DNA of 64,000 nucleotides from Bog-473 sp963706555 (GTDB taxonomy: Bacteria; Actinomycetota; Acidimicrobiia; Acidimicrobiales; RAAP-2). Under the pieces are notes generated by a model that saw nothing but the letters and a program-made list of their open reading frames with translations, was not told the origin of the DNA and ran no database searches. Where the stretch lies: the NCBI GenBank assembly GCA_963706555.1, contig OY970164.1, positions 3,162,001-3,226,000 of the forward strand. The letters run 5' to 3'. Positions 17,541 through 26,017 of this stretch are shown in pieces. The first letter of the stretch is position 1, and every line of letters begins with the position of its first letter. The position numbers and the translations under genes are program-made.

Positions 17541-18701
17541 CTACCGGGGCAGCCCCAGGCCGTGCTCGGCCAGGATGTTGCGGTTGATCTCCGTCGTTCC
17601 CCCGGCAATGGTGCTCTGCCGGGAGGAAGCCAGGTTCTTGCCCCAGCGTCCCCCGAGGGCCTCGAGCCCCAGCAGATCGACGGCGAGCTCGGCCAGGGCC
17701 TGTTCGATCAGCGACCACATCAACTTGGCGATCGAGCCCATCATGGCCGACGGCTGGCGCCCGGCCCCGATGGCCTGGAGCTCCCGCGTGGTGGTCCACC
17801 CCATGGTGGCGATCCGGGCGTAGATCGCCATGAGGCGGTCCCGGATGACCGGGTCGCTCATGGCCGGAAGGCCCTTGGCGTCGTCCATCAGGCGGTTCAG
17901 TCGGTCGCGCAGGCTCAGATGCAGCCTCGCCACGCCGGCCCGCTCATAGCTGAGCGTGGTCATGGCCACCCTCCAGCCCTCGTTGAGATTGCCCAGGAGG
18001 TTGGCCTTGGGCACCACGACATCGGTGAAGAAGAGCTCCGAGAAGGTGAGGTCGCCCGCCATGGTGCGCAGCGGGCGCACCTCCACCCCTGGCGTTTTCA
18101 TGTCGACCAGCAGGGTGCTGATGCCCTTGTGCTTGGGTGCATCGGGGTCGGTGCGGACGTAGAGCTGGCACCAGTCGGCGTTCCGGCCCAGGCTGTTCCA
18201 GGTCTTCTGGCCGTTGACCACGAAGGTGTCGCCATCGATCCGGGCCGACGTCCGCAGTGAAGCGAGATCCGAGCCGGCGTCGGGCTCCGACATGCCCTGG
18301 CTCCAGATTTCATCGCCGCGCAACATTGGTGCGAGGTAGCGCGCCTTCTGCTCCTCGGTGCCCACGGCCATGATCGCCGGAGCAATGTTGGAGACGCCGA
18401 TCACGTTGACCGCGCCCGGCGCACGGGAGGCCGCCATGACCTCGAGCCAGGCCAATTGCTCGGCGATGCTGGCGGCCCGGCCGCCGTGCTCGACCGGCCA
18501 CGCCGGTGCCGCCCATTGCGCATCGGCCATCGTGCGGTTCCAATTCCGCATGATCTCGAAGGTCTCCGCATCCTCCAGCCCTCCACCCTCGGCTGCGGCC
18601 ACCACGGCCGGGGTCAGGTTCTCCTCGAGCCAGGCCGAGAACTCCGCTCGAAACGCCGCGGCCTCGTCGTCGAGGTCTGCGTGGGCCCTGTCCCCGCTCA
18701 C
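17541..18701 (-). CDS. Acyl-CoA dehydrogenase
   Basis: A 386-residue FAD enzyme for alpha,beta-desaturation of an acyl-CoA. The middle domain shows IWSQGMSEPDAGSDLASLR and NGQKTWNSLG; the C-terminus ends STIAGGTTEINRN and AEHGLGLPR. The residue that is the catalytic Glu in medium-chain enzymes is not in the AGGT turn, so the base must lie elsewhere, as in isovaleryl-type enzymes. GTG 18701 overlaps the ferredoxin stop (GTGA) and follows GGAAGG. The ferredoxin/dehydrogenase/SDR order suggests a single unit with electron transfer through the ferredoxin or an unlinked ETF. Confidence 0.92.
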   Translation of the reverse strand: MSGDRAHADLDDEAAAFRAEFSAWLEENLTPAVVAAAEGGGLEDAETFEIMRNWNRTMADAQWAAPAWPVEHGGRAASIAEQLAWLEVMAASRAPGAVNVIGVSNIAPAIMAVGTEEQKARYLAPMLRGDEIWSQGMSEPDAGSDLASLRTSARIDGDTFVVNGQKTWNSLGRNADWCQLYVRTDPDAPKHKGISTLLVDMKTPGVEVRPLRTMAGDLTFSELFFTDVVVPKANLLGNLNEGWRVAMTTLSYERAGVARLHLSLRDRLNRLMDDAKGLPAMSDPVIRDRLMAIYARIATMGWTTTRELQAIGAGRQPSAMMGSIAKLMWSLIEQALAELAVDLLGLEALGGRWGKNLASSRQSTIAGGTTEINRNILAEHGLGLPR

Positions 18702-18895
18702 TCGCCTTCCACCAGGCTGATGCAGTTTTCCGGGCAGTTCTCGGCCGCAAGGCGTGCCTGGTTCTCGAGCCCGTAGGGTACGACGGGGGTGAGGACGACG
18801 CTGTGGCCCTCGTCGTCGCTGTCGAACAGCTCGGGGGCGAGTGAGTAGCACCGCCCATGACCGGTGCAACGCTGGGCATCCAACACGATCTTCAC
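18698..18895 (-). CDS. Small ferredoxin (3Fe-4S or 4Fe-4S type)
   Basis: About 65 residues with Cys ligands in CTGHGRC and, near the C-terminus, NCPENC. This three-to-four Cys pattern is the one of the ferredoxins that serve P450s and Rieske or CoA enzymes in actinobacteria. The start is uncertain: GTG 18895 gives the usual length (VKIVLDAQRC), GTG 18928 adds 11 residues. The stop overlaps the acyl-CoA dehydrogenase start. It could donate or accept electrons for that enzyme, although ETF is the normal partner. Confidence 0.88.
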   Translation of the reverse strand: MKIVLDAQRCTGHGRCYSLAPELFDSDDEGHSVVLTPVVPYGLENQARLAAENCPENCISLVEGE

Positions 18896-18913
18896 GATGC
18901 GGGAGTGTATATC

Positions 18914-19053
18914 CGGCCCGCCTTCCACACCTCAGCCAGCCGGCCTCCCACACCTCAGCCAGCCGGCCTCCCACACCTCAGCCAGCCGGCCTCCCGCAAT
19001 TCAGCCGGCCCGCCTCCCACACTCAGCCGGCCCGCCCCCCGCACTTCAGCCGG
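18914..19053. repeat. ~23-bp tandem repeat, six units, in a divergent gap
   Basis: Units of the form CCGGCCTCCCACACCTCAGC plus CAG are exact at 18940-18962 and 18963-18985, with diverged copies on both sides. They fill the space between the ferredoxin and the thiolase, where the promoters of both should lie. Confidence 0.9.
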
Positions 19054-19134
19054 GCCGCCCAGCTGTCGAGCTGCCGATCGCCCCTGGTAATCTGCATGCG
19101 AGCGCCGAGGGCGCCGCACCAGAGAGGACCTGCC

Positions 19135-20313
19135 ATGCCTGATGCCGTCATCGTTTCTGCCTGCCGGACCGCCATTGGAACCGCCCGCAAGGGAACCCTG
19201 GCCGAAACGGAACCAAACGTGCTTGGTCGGGCCGTGGTGGACGAGTCGATGCAGCGGACCGGCATCGCTCCGAAGGACCTCGACGGACTGAATCTCGCGG
19301 AATCGATGTACGGCGGCGGCGTGCTCGCCCGCTACATCGCTCTCGAAGCCGGACTGACCAACGTGGCAGGTACCGCGCTGAATCGTCACTGTGCCGCAGG
19401 CCTGTCGGCCGTGGAAACGGCGGCGGCGTCGATCATGGCCGGCATGGACGAGGCGATCATCGCCGGCGGTGTGCAGTCGATGTCGAACGGGCCGATGGAG
19501 AAGAAGCGCATCGTCGGCACGCAGGACTGGGTGGACTGGATGTCCCCCTCGCACCCCGACTCGCCCGAGGCGCCATCACGCGACATGTCGATCACGGTGG
19601 GTTGGAACACCGCCCAGATCGCCGGTATCAGCCGCGAGGAAATGGATGCCTGGGCCTTGCGTTCGCACGAGAACGCCATCGCGGCCATCGACCAGGGACG
19701 CTTCGCCAAGGAGATCGTGCCTCTCAAGGTCACGACCAGTGACGGTTCCAACGTCGTCTTCGAGGTCGACGAGCACCCTCGTCGGGGGAGCACACTGGAG
19801 AAGCTGGCCAGCCTCAAGGTCCTGCACCCCGAAATCCCGGACTTCTCGATCACGGCCGGCAACTCGTCGGGCATCAACGACGCCGCCGCTGCGCTGACCC
19901 TGACCTCTGACGGCTTCGCTGCAGCCCACGGCCTGACGCCATTGGCCACCGTGCGGTCCTGGGCCTCCATCGGCGTGACCCCTTACGAGAACGGCATCGC
20001 CCCGACGATCGCCATTCCCAAGGCCCTCGCCCGGGCCGGCGTCGATATCTCCGACGTCGCTCTGTGGGAGATCAACGAAGCCTTCGCCAGTGTGCCGATC
20101 GCGGCCTGCAAGATCCTGGGCATCGACCCGGAGCTGGTCAATATCTCGGGGAGCGGCTGCAGCCTGGGCCACCCGATCGCCGCCAGCGGAGCCCGCATGA
20201 TCACCACCCTTATCTATGACCTCCAGCGTCGCGGTGGCGGCATCGGTGTCGCTTCGATGTGCGCCGGTGGCGGCATGGGTGGCGCGCTGGTGATCGAGGT
20301 ACCTTCCGCCTGA
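19135..20313 (+). CDS. Thiolase family protein (acetyl-CoA acyltransferase)
   Basis: A 392-residue thiolase for the last step of beta-oxidation or for condensation. The three active-site blocks are complete: Cys86 in NRHCAAGLSAV, His346 in GHPIAASGARM and Cys376 in MCAGGGMGGA; NEAFASVP is also present. ATG 19135 follows GAGAGG. It is divergent from the ferredoxin/dehydrogenase group and is followed by a 27-bp tandem repeat and a convergent VOC gene. Confidence 0.95.
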   Translation: MPDAVIVSACRTAIGTARKGTLAETEPNVLGRAVVDESMQRTGIAPKDLDGLNLAESMYGGGVLARYIALEAGLTNVAGTALNRHCAAGLSAVETAAASIMAGMDEAIIAGGVQSMSNGPMEKKRIVGTQDWVDWMSPSHPDSPEAPSRDMSITVGWNTAQIAGISREEMDAWALRSHENAIAAIDQGRFAKEIVPLKVTTSDGSNVVFEVDEHPRRGSTLEKLASLKVLHPEIPDFSITAGNSSGINDAAAALTLTSDGFAAAHGLTPLATVRSWASIGVTPYENGIAPTIAIPKALARAGVDISDVALWEINEAFASVPIAACKILGIDPELVNISGSGCSLGHPIAASGARMITTLIYDLQRRGGGIGVASMCAGGGMGGALVIEVPSA

Positions 20314-20329
20314 GCCGTAGGCGCCCGGT

Positions 20330-20425
20330 AGGGCGACCGGTGCAGTTGTCTGCCGCAGGGCGACCGGTGCAGTCGTCTGGCGCAGGGCGACCGGTGCAGT
20401 TGTCTGGCGCAGGGCGACCGGTGCG
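20330..20425. repeat. 27-bp tandem repeat, 3.6 copies, in a convergent gap
   Basis: The unit begins AGGGCGACCGGTGCAGTTGT. Copies are 20330-20356, 20357-20383 and 20384-20410, with a partial fourth from 20411. Only one or two bases differ between full copies. Confidence 0.95.
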
Positions 20426-20453
20426 GGCGCCGTGGGTTCAGCCCGTCGAGGGT

Positions 20454-21377
20454 TCAGTCCCTCGGATCACCCGGGACCCTCCAGGTCGTGAAGCGAAATG
20501 GAGCACCGTAGGAGTCGGCCGGATCGGCGATGATCGTGGTGTCGTCGCGGTCCAGCACTGCGACACCGGTGTCGGCCAAGTGGGCGGCGACCTGGTCCAG
20601 ATCCTCGACCATGAATGCCATGGCGTGGCACATGCCGCCGGGATACGCGGCCAATTCCTTCCCCGCGAGACCGTCCTCCCGAGTCGGCTGCGCCAGCTCG
20701 ACCACGGTTTCGGGGCCGAGGCGCACGTAGGCGGACCGCGTCCCGGTCAGTTCGGATGCCCCCTCGAAGATCAAGGTGGCGCCGACGCCCTCGCAGTACA
20801 ACTTCGTCGCCTGCTCCATGTCCGGAACGACGATGCTCACGTAGCAGAGCCGCTCGATGCCCAGTGGGTTCGGACTCGACTGCCAGCGCGCCGTCCAACC
20901 TGGCTTGAACCGCGGATCCTTGAACGGCCCGGGACCCTTCGGGTCCCCGTAGATGGCCTGAGGCTGGAAAAACTCGAGCTGGGTGACCGTGTCCTTGGGG
21001 TGGGTGTAGATGTCCCCCTCTTCGGGCGGCGGGTCAGCGAGGCCCCCAGGCTGGAGGACCCGGATGCCGAAGGCCTGGAGCCGATCCCACTCTTGGCGGA
21101 CGTCGTCGCAGAACCAGGCGATCGAGTGCCAGTGCCGCCCGAACCGAGCCTGGAATCGCCCGATCGGCATCGTTGCGGCCTCGGGTTCGGCGCTCGGCGA
21201 CATCGCCTCGATGACCGCATCGCCGATGACCAGGAGCGACCCCATGCGTCGCTCGCGATCGGAGTACTCCCCGTCCATAACGCCCCGCACCGGGGCGAAC
21301 ACCCGGTCGTACCACTCATCGAGAGGTGCCAGCTCCTCGGTGATGTGGGCCACGTGGAACAGCTTGCCGACAGTCAC
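20454..21377 (-). CDS. Two-domain VOC (glyoxalase/dioxygenase fold) protein
   Basis: 307 residues with two vicinal-oxygen-chelate modules, about 5-130 (LFHVAHITEELAPLDEWY, RHWHSIAWFCDD) and 170-300 (LCYVSIVVPDMEQATKLY, GTRSAYVRLGPETVVELAQP). Metal ligands would be His and Glu residues in these strands. Members include extradiol dioxygenases, epimerases and isomerases; the reaction is unknown. A related protein is encoded at 50887 in the large operon. GTG 21377 follows GAGGGGGAA. Confidence 0.8.
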   Translation of the reverse strand: MTVGKLFHVAHITEELAPLDEWYDRVFAPVRGVMDGEYSDRERRMGSLLVIGDAVIEAMSPSAEPEAATMPIGRFQARFGRHWHSIAWFCDDVRQEWDRLQAFGIRVLQPGGLADPPPEEGDIYTHPKDTVTQLEFFQPQAIYGDPKGPGPFKDPRFKPGWTARWQSSPNPLGIERLCYVSIVVPDMEQATKLYCEGVGATLIFEGASELTGTRSAYVRLGPETVVELAQPTREDGLAGKELAAYPGGMCHAMAFMVEDLDQVAAHLADTGVAVLDRDDTTIIADPADSYGAPFRFTTWRVPGDPRD

Positions 21378-21403
21378 AGTTCATTCCCCCTCGTCATGTT
21401 TCC

Positions 21404-21468
21404 CTGCTCACATCAACACGCTGCTCACACCAACACGCTGCTCACACCAACACCCTGCTCACACCAAA
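21404..21468. repeat. 17-bp tandem repeat, four copies
   Basis: CTGCTCACACCAACACG or one-base variants at 21404-21420, 21421-21437, 21438-21454 and a partial copy to 21468. It fills the gap between the VOC start and the stop of the upstream hotdog gene. Confidence 0.95.
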
Positions 21469-21474
21469 CCCGCG

Positions 21475-22329
21475 TCACGAGTGTCCCACGCGGGCGATCG
21501 CAATCGCGATGAGTCGGTCGTCCCTGCCCCTGTCGAGGATTTCGACGCGCACGAGCCTCTGACCCAGCGCAGTAGCAATGGCACGCCCTGGCCCCACACG
21601 CACCGCACTGAGGTAGCGCACGTCCAGGTCCATCACCGGGAGGCCTGTGAGAGTCTCGGCCGCCAACTCGCCGAGCAGGGCGACTGCACCGCCCTGCAGG
21701 GAACCGGCTGCTTGGGTGACGAAAGGCGTGCGCTCCATCTCGACCACGCCCGGCTCGACGATCCGGGCCCCGACGTGCTCAGGGAAGGGCTTCTCCATGT
21801 TTCCGACGGTGCGCATGCCGCGGGTGTAGGCGGGAGGACGATCTTGTGGGCGAGGTGACCCCATGAACGTCAAGTAGCTGTAGGCCACCGGTTTCATTGT
21901 CTCGGCGTCGTAGAAGAAGACTTCTCCGGCCACGGTTGTGCGGCCGTGCTTCACGATCTCGCCCCGCATCTCGAGCCGTTCCCCCCGGGCTTCTCCTGGG
22001 GCCGGCGCGATGAGTCGGACCACGATGTCCAACGTCACAGACAGGCGGGGCGTGATGAGCAAACCGGACGGAACGCCGGCAACGCAGTCGGCCACGGTGG
22101 CTAGCACCGAGGGCCGTGGGAGGACTGAGCCGGAGGCCCGCATCGGCGCAGTGATCGTTGCGTCGCCGGCCGCCGTCAAGTTGTCCTCCGACACCCCGAA
22201 GCTGAAGGGAATGCCGGACAGAAAGGTTCCGCCGTCGGCAGACTGCTGAGGAGTGCGGGGCGTTGGCGGTGGCCCGGGTGGCGCCGGCGTCGAAGCGGGC
22301 TCGGGTGTCGCAGCGTCAAGGTGGGCCAT
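21475..22329 (-). CDS. Double-hotdog thioesterase-like protein
   Basis: 284 residues. A ~32-residue Pro/Ala/Thr-rich N-terminus is followed by two hotdog halves. The first covers about 35-165 (PRPSVLATVADCVAGVPSG, then EIVKHGRTTVAGEVFF). The second covers about 195-280 (AAGSLQGGAVALLGELAAE, then VRYLSAVRVGPGRA). SLQGG stands where PaaI-type enzymes have HGG, so catalysis may differ. It is probably an acyl-CoA thioesterase or binding protein. ATG 22329 is the only good start. Confidence 0.75.
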   Translation of the reverse strand: MAHLDAATPEPASTPAPPGPPPTPRTPQQSADGGTFLSGIPFSFGVSEDNLTAAGDATITAPMRASGSVLPRPSVLATVADCVAGVPSGLLITPRLSVTLDIVVRLIAPAPGEARGERLEMRGEIVKHGRTTVAGEVFFYDAETMKPVAYSYLTFMGSPRPQDRPPAYTRGMRTVGNMEKPFPEHVGARIVEPGVVEMERTPFVTQAAGSLQGGAVALLGELAAETLTGLPVMDLDVRYLSAVRVGPGRAIATALGQRLVRVEILDRGRDDRLIAIAIARVGHS

Positions 22330-22407
22330 GGCGCCGAGACGCTACCCGTGCGGGTGTCCGGAGGACCATTTCCAGCCTGCTCCTCCTTATTCGGCCCCCC
22401 TGTATCC

Positions 22408-22490
22408 GGCACCGCCCGGCACCGCCCGGCACCGCCGGCCACCGGCCGCTGCCGCCGGCCACCGGCCGCTACCGCCTGCTTTCGCCCGCT
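22408..22490. repeat. GC-rich repeats ending at the methyltransferase stop
   Basis: A 10-bp unit GGCACCGCCC is repeated three times, followed by about two copies of a ~20-bp unit beginning CGGCCACCGGCCGCTGCCGC. The repeats touch the methyltransferase stop codon at 22489. Confidence 0.8.
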
Positions 22491-23334
22491 ACCGATCCTT
22501 TGTTGCTACAACCACGTCCTGCAACCGGGCGAACCCGTCGTGCACGGGACCGACGACACGAAGGCCGCTCCGGGCGAATTGCTCCACGACGTAGTTTTCT
22601 CGGTAGCCCACCGCATTGTCCGGAACTTCCAGATTGTGAAGCGCAAATTGCCCGGATACGTCCAGAGTCATTTCAGCCACCATCGACTTCGGGCTTGCGG
22701 TCAGTTCGCCCTGGAAGAGGAACCACGTGGTGTAAGCGATTCCGCCTGGCTTGAGGACGCGACAGATTTCGTTCAGGTAGTTGGTTGTCGAATCGGGTGG
22801 CAGGTGTGTGAAGACGGAGTGGGCGAATGCAAAGTCGAATGATTCCTCGGGGTACGGAAACCTGAAGGTTGCGGCCGAGGGGAGTGAGTCATCCGGCTTA
22901 TACGCCGTGTTGTACAGCGGCGTGTGCGTGAACCTGAAGTTGGGAAATCGCGGGGTGATGTTCTCCTGGCACCAGGCGACCATCTCCTCCATGATGTCGA
23001 AACCCTCGTAACGGGCGTCACTGTCCATGTAGTCGCAGAGGTAGCGCGCCGTGCGCCCGACCCCACAGCCAATGTCAAGAACCGAATGCTCGGGACAGAG
23101 TCCGGCCATATTCATTCGACCCACTGTCGTGAGCGCCACATCGTGAAAAGCCGGCGCGCGCCCGACACGAGCCTGGAGCTCTTCGCTGGGCATCGGGATC
23201 GTTCCCTCGGCTGGAAACATTCTGACCCACCGCCACGCGTCTTCCACCGGTACCGTCGGTTCTCGCACCGGCATTTGCGCCGGCACCGGTTCGGCGGCTT
23301 GTCGATCACGCTTGCGCAAGAAGCCTGATGCCAT
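22489..23334 (-). CDS. Class I SAM-dependent methyltransferase
   Basis: A 281-residue protein with the SAM-binding motif VLDIGCGVGRTARYL (about 85-99), an acidic loop after the second strand (EGFDIMEEMV) and motif-IV-like FDFAFAHSVFTHLPPDS. The core is complete. Residues 1-60 are a Pro/Glu-rich extension. The gene uses more A/T-ending codons than its neighbours by eye (TTT, AAT, GAT), which could mean recent transfer. ATG 23334 follows GGGGCAAGG. The substrate is unknown; no linked biosynthetic cluster is present. Confidence 0.85.
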   Translation of the reverse strand: MASGFLRKRDRQAAEPVPAQMPVREPTVPVEDAWRWVRMFPAEGTIPMPSEELQARVGRAPAFHDVALTTVGRMNMAGLCPEHSVLDIGCGVGRTARYLCDYMDSDARYEGFDIMEEMVAWCQENITPRFPNFRFTHTPLYNTAYKPDDSLPSAATFRFPYPEESFDFAFAHSVFTHLPPDSTTNYLNEICRVLKPGGIAYTTWFLFQGELTASPKSMVAEMTLDVSGQFALHNLEVPDNAVGYRENYVVEQFARSGLRVVGPVHDGFARLQDVVVATKDR

Positions 23335-23483
23335 GGACCTTGCCCCCAGCCGATGTAGCGATCGAACGGAACGAACGCGGCCACGGTAGATGCAGAACGA
23401 AACGGGGAGCAAGGCTGCCGAGAGCAGCGCAGAATCTTGAGGTCCTGTCCGATCTCGGCTCGGGCCGAGCACGTCCCATTAGG

Positions 23484-23505
23484 GTGCTCGCTCATGAGTG
23501 AGCAC
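23484..23505. promoter_or_regulatory. 22-bp near-perfect palindrome over a start codon
   Basis: Arms GTGCTCGCTCA (23484-23494) and TGAGTGAGCAC (23495-23505) match at 10 of 11 pairs. The centre is TCATGA, so the ATG (23494) of the dienelactone hydrolase lies at the dyad axis. It can act as a DNA operator or as an mRNA hairpin hiding the start. Confidence 0.6.
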
Positions 23506-24246
23506 GGCGTGGGCGATCGTCAGGTGAATATCCCAGGTGTCGACGGCGACCTCACAGGCGTCCTGTGCTCGCCGGTGGGCGAGGGCGTGCGCCCGGCCGT
23601 GTTGGTCCTGCCTGAGATCGACGGGTTCTGCGAGGGCACGGTGGCGGCGGCTCGACGCCTGGCTTCGTCGGGCTATGTGGCGTTGGCACTCGACCCCTTT
23701 GCTCCCTACGGCTCGACGCCTCCGCTGCGCGGGAGTGAGGACACCATGGCCTGGCTGGCCCGGCTCAACGATCGGCGTCAACTCTCGGACCTCGCGATGG
23801 CGCTCGCCTGGCTGAGAGACCTTCGGGCGGTCGACGCCGATCGGGTAGCGGTGGTGGGCTTTTCGATCGGCGGGCGCTTCGGCATGATGCTGACGACCGA
23901 GCCGCATGGACTCAGCGCCGTCGTGGCGTTCTATTCGCGACCTTGGCCCGGGGGTGCGATCGCCGGGGTGGCGTTGGCGCCGGGAAACCATGTCGCGAAG
24001 TTCAATGCGCCCGTCTGTGCGGTCTTCGGTGCCGAGGACGAGTTGATCCCCGAGGACATGGTCGAAGAGTTCAGGTCGTTGCTGGTGCAGCACCCATCAT
24101 CGGGTCACGAGCTGCACATCGTGCCCGGTCGCCACTTTTTCGCCAACGAGAGCCGCCCTCGCCGCTATGTGCCCGAATCGGCCGAGCTGGCTTGGAACAT
24201 CGTGCTGGGATTCCTGGCAGCCCATATGGAAGGGCCGGGGGAGTAG
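23494..24246 (+). CDS. Dienelactone hydrolase family protein (Ser type)
   Basis: A 250-residue alpha/beta-hydrolase. The elbow is GFSIGG with Ser124 where the paralogue at 4140 has Cys, so this is a serine hydrolase version. Asp182 (GAEDELIP) and His214 (PGRHFF) complete the triad. It could hydrolyse lactones, esters or thioesters. ATG 23494 lies in a palindrome, with AGGG nine bases upstream; upstream in-frame starts have no conserved sequence. It converges with the TetR gene across a 17-bp repeat array. Confidence 0.87.
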   Translation: MSEHGVGDRQVNIPGVDGDLTGVLCSPVGEGVRPAVLVLPEIDGFCEGTVAAARRLASSGYVALALDPFAPYGSTPPLRGSEDTMAWLARLNDRRQLSDLAMALAWLRDLRAVDADRVAVVGFSIGGRFGMMLTTEPHGLSAVVAFYSRPWPGGAIAGVALAPGNHVAKFNAPVCAVFGAEDELIPEDMVEEFRSLLVQHPSSGHELHIVPGRHFFANESRPRRYVPESAELAWNIVLGFLAAHMEGPGE

Positions 24247-24268
24247 CGCCGCCGCCAAACGGGCTGCA

Positions 24269-24353
24269 CCTTCACAAGGGCCACACCTTCACACGGGCCA
24301 TACCTTCACACGGGCCACACCTTCACACGGGCCACACCTTCACACGGGCCACA
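24269..24353. repeat. 17-bp tandem repeat, five copies, in a convergent gap
   Basis: CCTTCACACGGGCCACA occurs at 24269, 24286, 24303, 24320 and 24337, three of them exact and the first two with one change each. It lies between the hydrolase stop and the TetR stop. Confidence 0.95.
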
Positions 24354-24374
24354 CGGCCAACCGGGCCGCGTGCG

Positions 24375-25136
24375 TCAATCGGTCGTTGAGATCCCCAGCG
24401 CCCGGTAGGTGAAGTCGACGAGTTGCTCCAGGTCGGTCCTGTCTGGCGCGGTCCTGCGGATCAGGTGTTGGCGGATGGCATCCATCGTGTAGCCGAAGAT
24501 GATCCTCGCATCCCTCGCCGGATTTGGGCTCGTGGCGTTGCCCCGCGCCACTGCCTCGGTGATCTCGCGTTCGAGGGGAGCGATCACGAGCGCCTTGCTC
24601 TGGTCGAACTGGTCGGGATAGAGGTGGGCGAGCTGACCGACGCCGAGTGCCCACGGCAGGGTGCGCCGCGCGGATGAGGGAACGATGGCCTCGCGCAAGA
24701 AGCCCTCGAGCCAAACCCGGATGCGGGGTACGGGCGCTTCGACAGGTGCCATCTTGCTCTCGATGTAGTCGGCGACCTGTAAGGAAGCCGTTTCGAGGGC
24801 GACGAGGAGGAGGTCGTCCTTGGAGCGGAAGTTGCGGTAGAAGGCCTTCGTCGAAACGCTCGCCTCGTGCAGGATCTCCCGCACGGACGGCTCGAAGCTC
24901 CCTGTGCGGGCAGCGACGGTCCACGTTGCCGTGATGAGAAGGTTCACCTCACCGGCATCGTCGCCTTCGGGCTCGCCGACGACGTCGTCTTCGGTCGCGA
25001 CAGGAGCCACTGCGTCGACCGGGCTACCCGTGGCAAGGAGACTGGCCGCCTCGAGGCCACCCGATTCGATCGTTCCCAGCTCTGATGGCAGTGCCTCCAA
25101 TGGGAGCAACTCGGCGGCCCGACCCTTGTCACTCAC
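24375..25136 (-). CDS. TetR family transcriptional regulator with long N-terminal extension
   Basis: A 253-residue repressor-type protein and the only transcription factor seen in the window. The helix-turn-helix is about 82-105 (SVREILHEASVSTKAFYRNF), followed by SKDDLLLVALE and a helical ligand-binding domain to the C-terminus. Before it lie ~65 residues of acidic low-complexity sequence (ATEDDVVGEPEGDD), unusual for the family (~200 residues). GTG 25136 is the best start, but an internal start nearer the DNA-binding domain is possible. It may control neighbouring acyl-CoA genes; the target is unknown. Confidence 0.87.
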   Translation of the reverse strand: MSDKGRAAELLPLEALPSELGTIESGGLEAASLLATGSPVDAVAPVATEDDVVGEPEGDDAGEVNLLITATWTVAARTGSFEPSVREILHEASVSTKAFYRNFRSKDDLLLVALETASLQVADYIESKMAPVEAPVPRIRVWLEGFLREAIVPSSARRTLPWALGVGQLAHLYPDQFDQSKALVIAPLEREITEAVARGNATSPNPARDARIIFGYTMDAIRQHLIRRTAPDRTDLEQLVDFTYRALGISTTD

Positions 25137-25208
25137 GCTGCAGCAGCTTAGATGGTGGGGAAAGGGCCGACCGTCTGACGGGCGATGAGGCATGCCACCT
25201 GCCTGGCC

Positions 25209-25310
25209 AGGCCCTCTTCGGCGTCCGGCCCAGCCCTCTTCAGCGTCCTGCAGCGCGCGGCCCCCAGCGCAGCTCCGACGGCCCCCAGCGCAGCCCCGAC
25301 GGCCGCCCAG
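25209..25310. repeat. Two short tandem repeats in a divergent gap
   Basis: A ~22-bp unit (GGCCCAGCCCTCTTCAGCGT and a variant) lies at about 25209-25250. A 21-bp unit beginning GGCCCCCAGCGCAGCTCCGA occurs at 25259-25279 and 25280-25300. Both lie between the TetR start and the isomerase start. Confidence 0.8.
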
Positions 25311-25375
25311 CCCAGCCTCGGGGCGCCCAGCAGTCTCGGCGCACCGATCGCCCGCCGCCGCTAGCGTGCCCGGGC

Positions 25376-26017
25376 ATGACAACGGACAAGCGGTTGGGGA
25401 TCGTCAGCGTTGCATTCGGATCGGAGTGCGGGTATCCCGAGGCTGGCCGACGGGCCGCCGAGCTCGGCTTCGACCACATCGACATCGGTCTTGACCGACT
25501 CGTGGGTGAAGAGCCCGAATTGGCACTTCCGATCGGTGACCGCATCGGCTCGGAGCCACATACCGGATGTACGGTCCGTCCCCCTCGCAAGTGCACGTGG
25601 GACGAAGGAGTGGCCTTCCTGCGTCAGCAGCCGGGCATTCGGGTCGAGCCCGGCCCACGATCCCTGCTCGATACGGCCGAGTCGATCCGCGCCATGTGCG
25701 AGGCCGTGCCAGGCCTCAAACTCACGCTCGACACCGGATGGTCGGTCTTTTGCGGATTCGACCCGTTGGAGGTGGCGGATCTCGTCGGTCATGTCCAACT
25801 CAGGCAGGCGAAGCCCGGTCAGCCCCAGATGCATATCGACGAGGAGGGCGACGTGGATTTCCCCGCCGTCTTCGCCGGTTTCGCGGCGATCGGCTACACC
25901 GGTCTGTTCAGCGTGGAGTACTTCAACCTACCCGACCTCAAACTGCCGCTCGACGACCCGGTCGGCTGGAGTGTCGACTTGATGCACCGGGTCCGCCCGA
26001 TGGTCACGGCGGCCTGA
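25376..26017 (+). CDS. Sugar-phosphate isomerase/epimerase-like TIM-barrel protein
   Basis: 213 residues of the AP-endonuclease-2/xylose-isomerase-like superfamily: GYPEAGRRAAELGFDHIDI at the N-terminus, LKLTLDTGW (metal Asp) about 120, VGHVQLRQAKPG and FSVEYFN (metal Glu) near the C-terminus. It is shorter than most (~260-280), lacking an early strand-helix pair. ATG 25376 has no clear ribosome-binding site, so the start is uncertain. It may isomerise or epimerise a polyol-like intermediate. Confidence 0.75.
   Translation: MTTDKRLGIVSVAFGSECGYPEAGRRAAELGFDHIDIGLDRLVGEEPELALPIGDRIGSEPHTGCTVRPPRKCTWDEGVAFLRQQPGIRVEPGPRSLLDTAESIRAMCEAVPGLKLTLDTGWSVFCGFDPLEVADLVGHVQLRQAKPGQPQMHIDEEGDVDFPAVFAGFAAIGYTGLFSVEYFNLPDLKLPLDDPVGWSVDLMHRVRPMVTAA

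Noticed and set aside
24269..24353. CRISPR array
   Set aside because: The units are contiguous without spacers, and no cas gene is present; the same holds for the other arrays.
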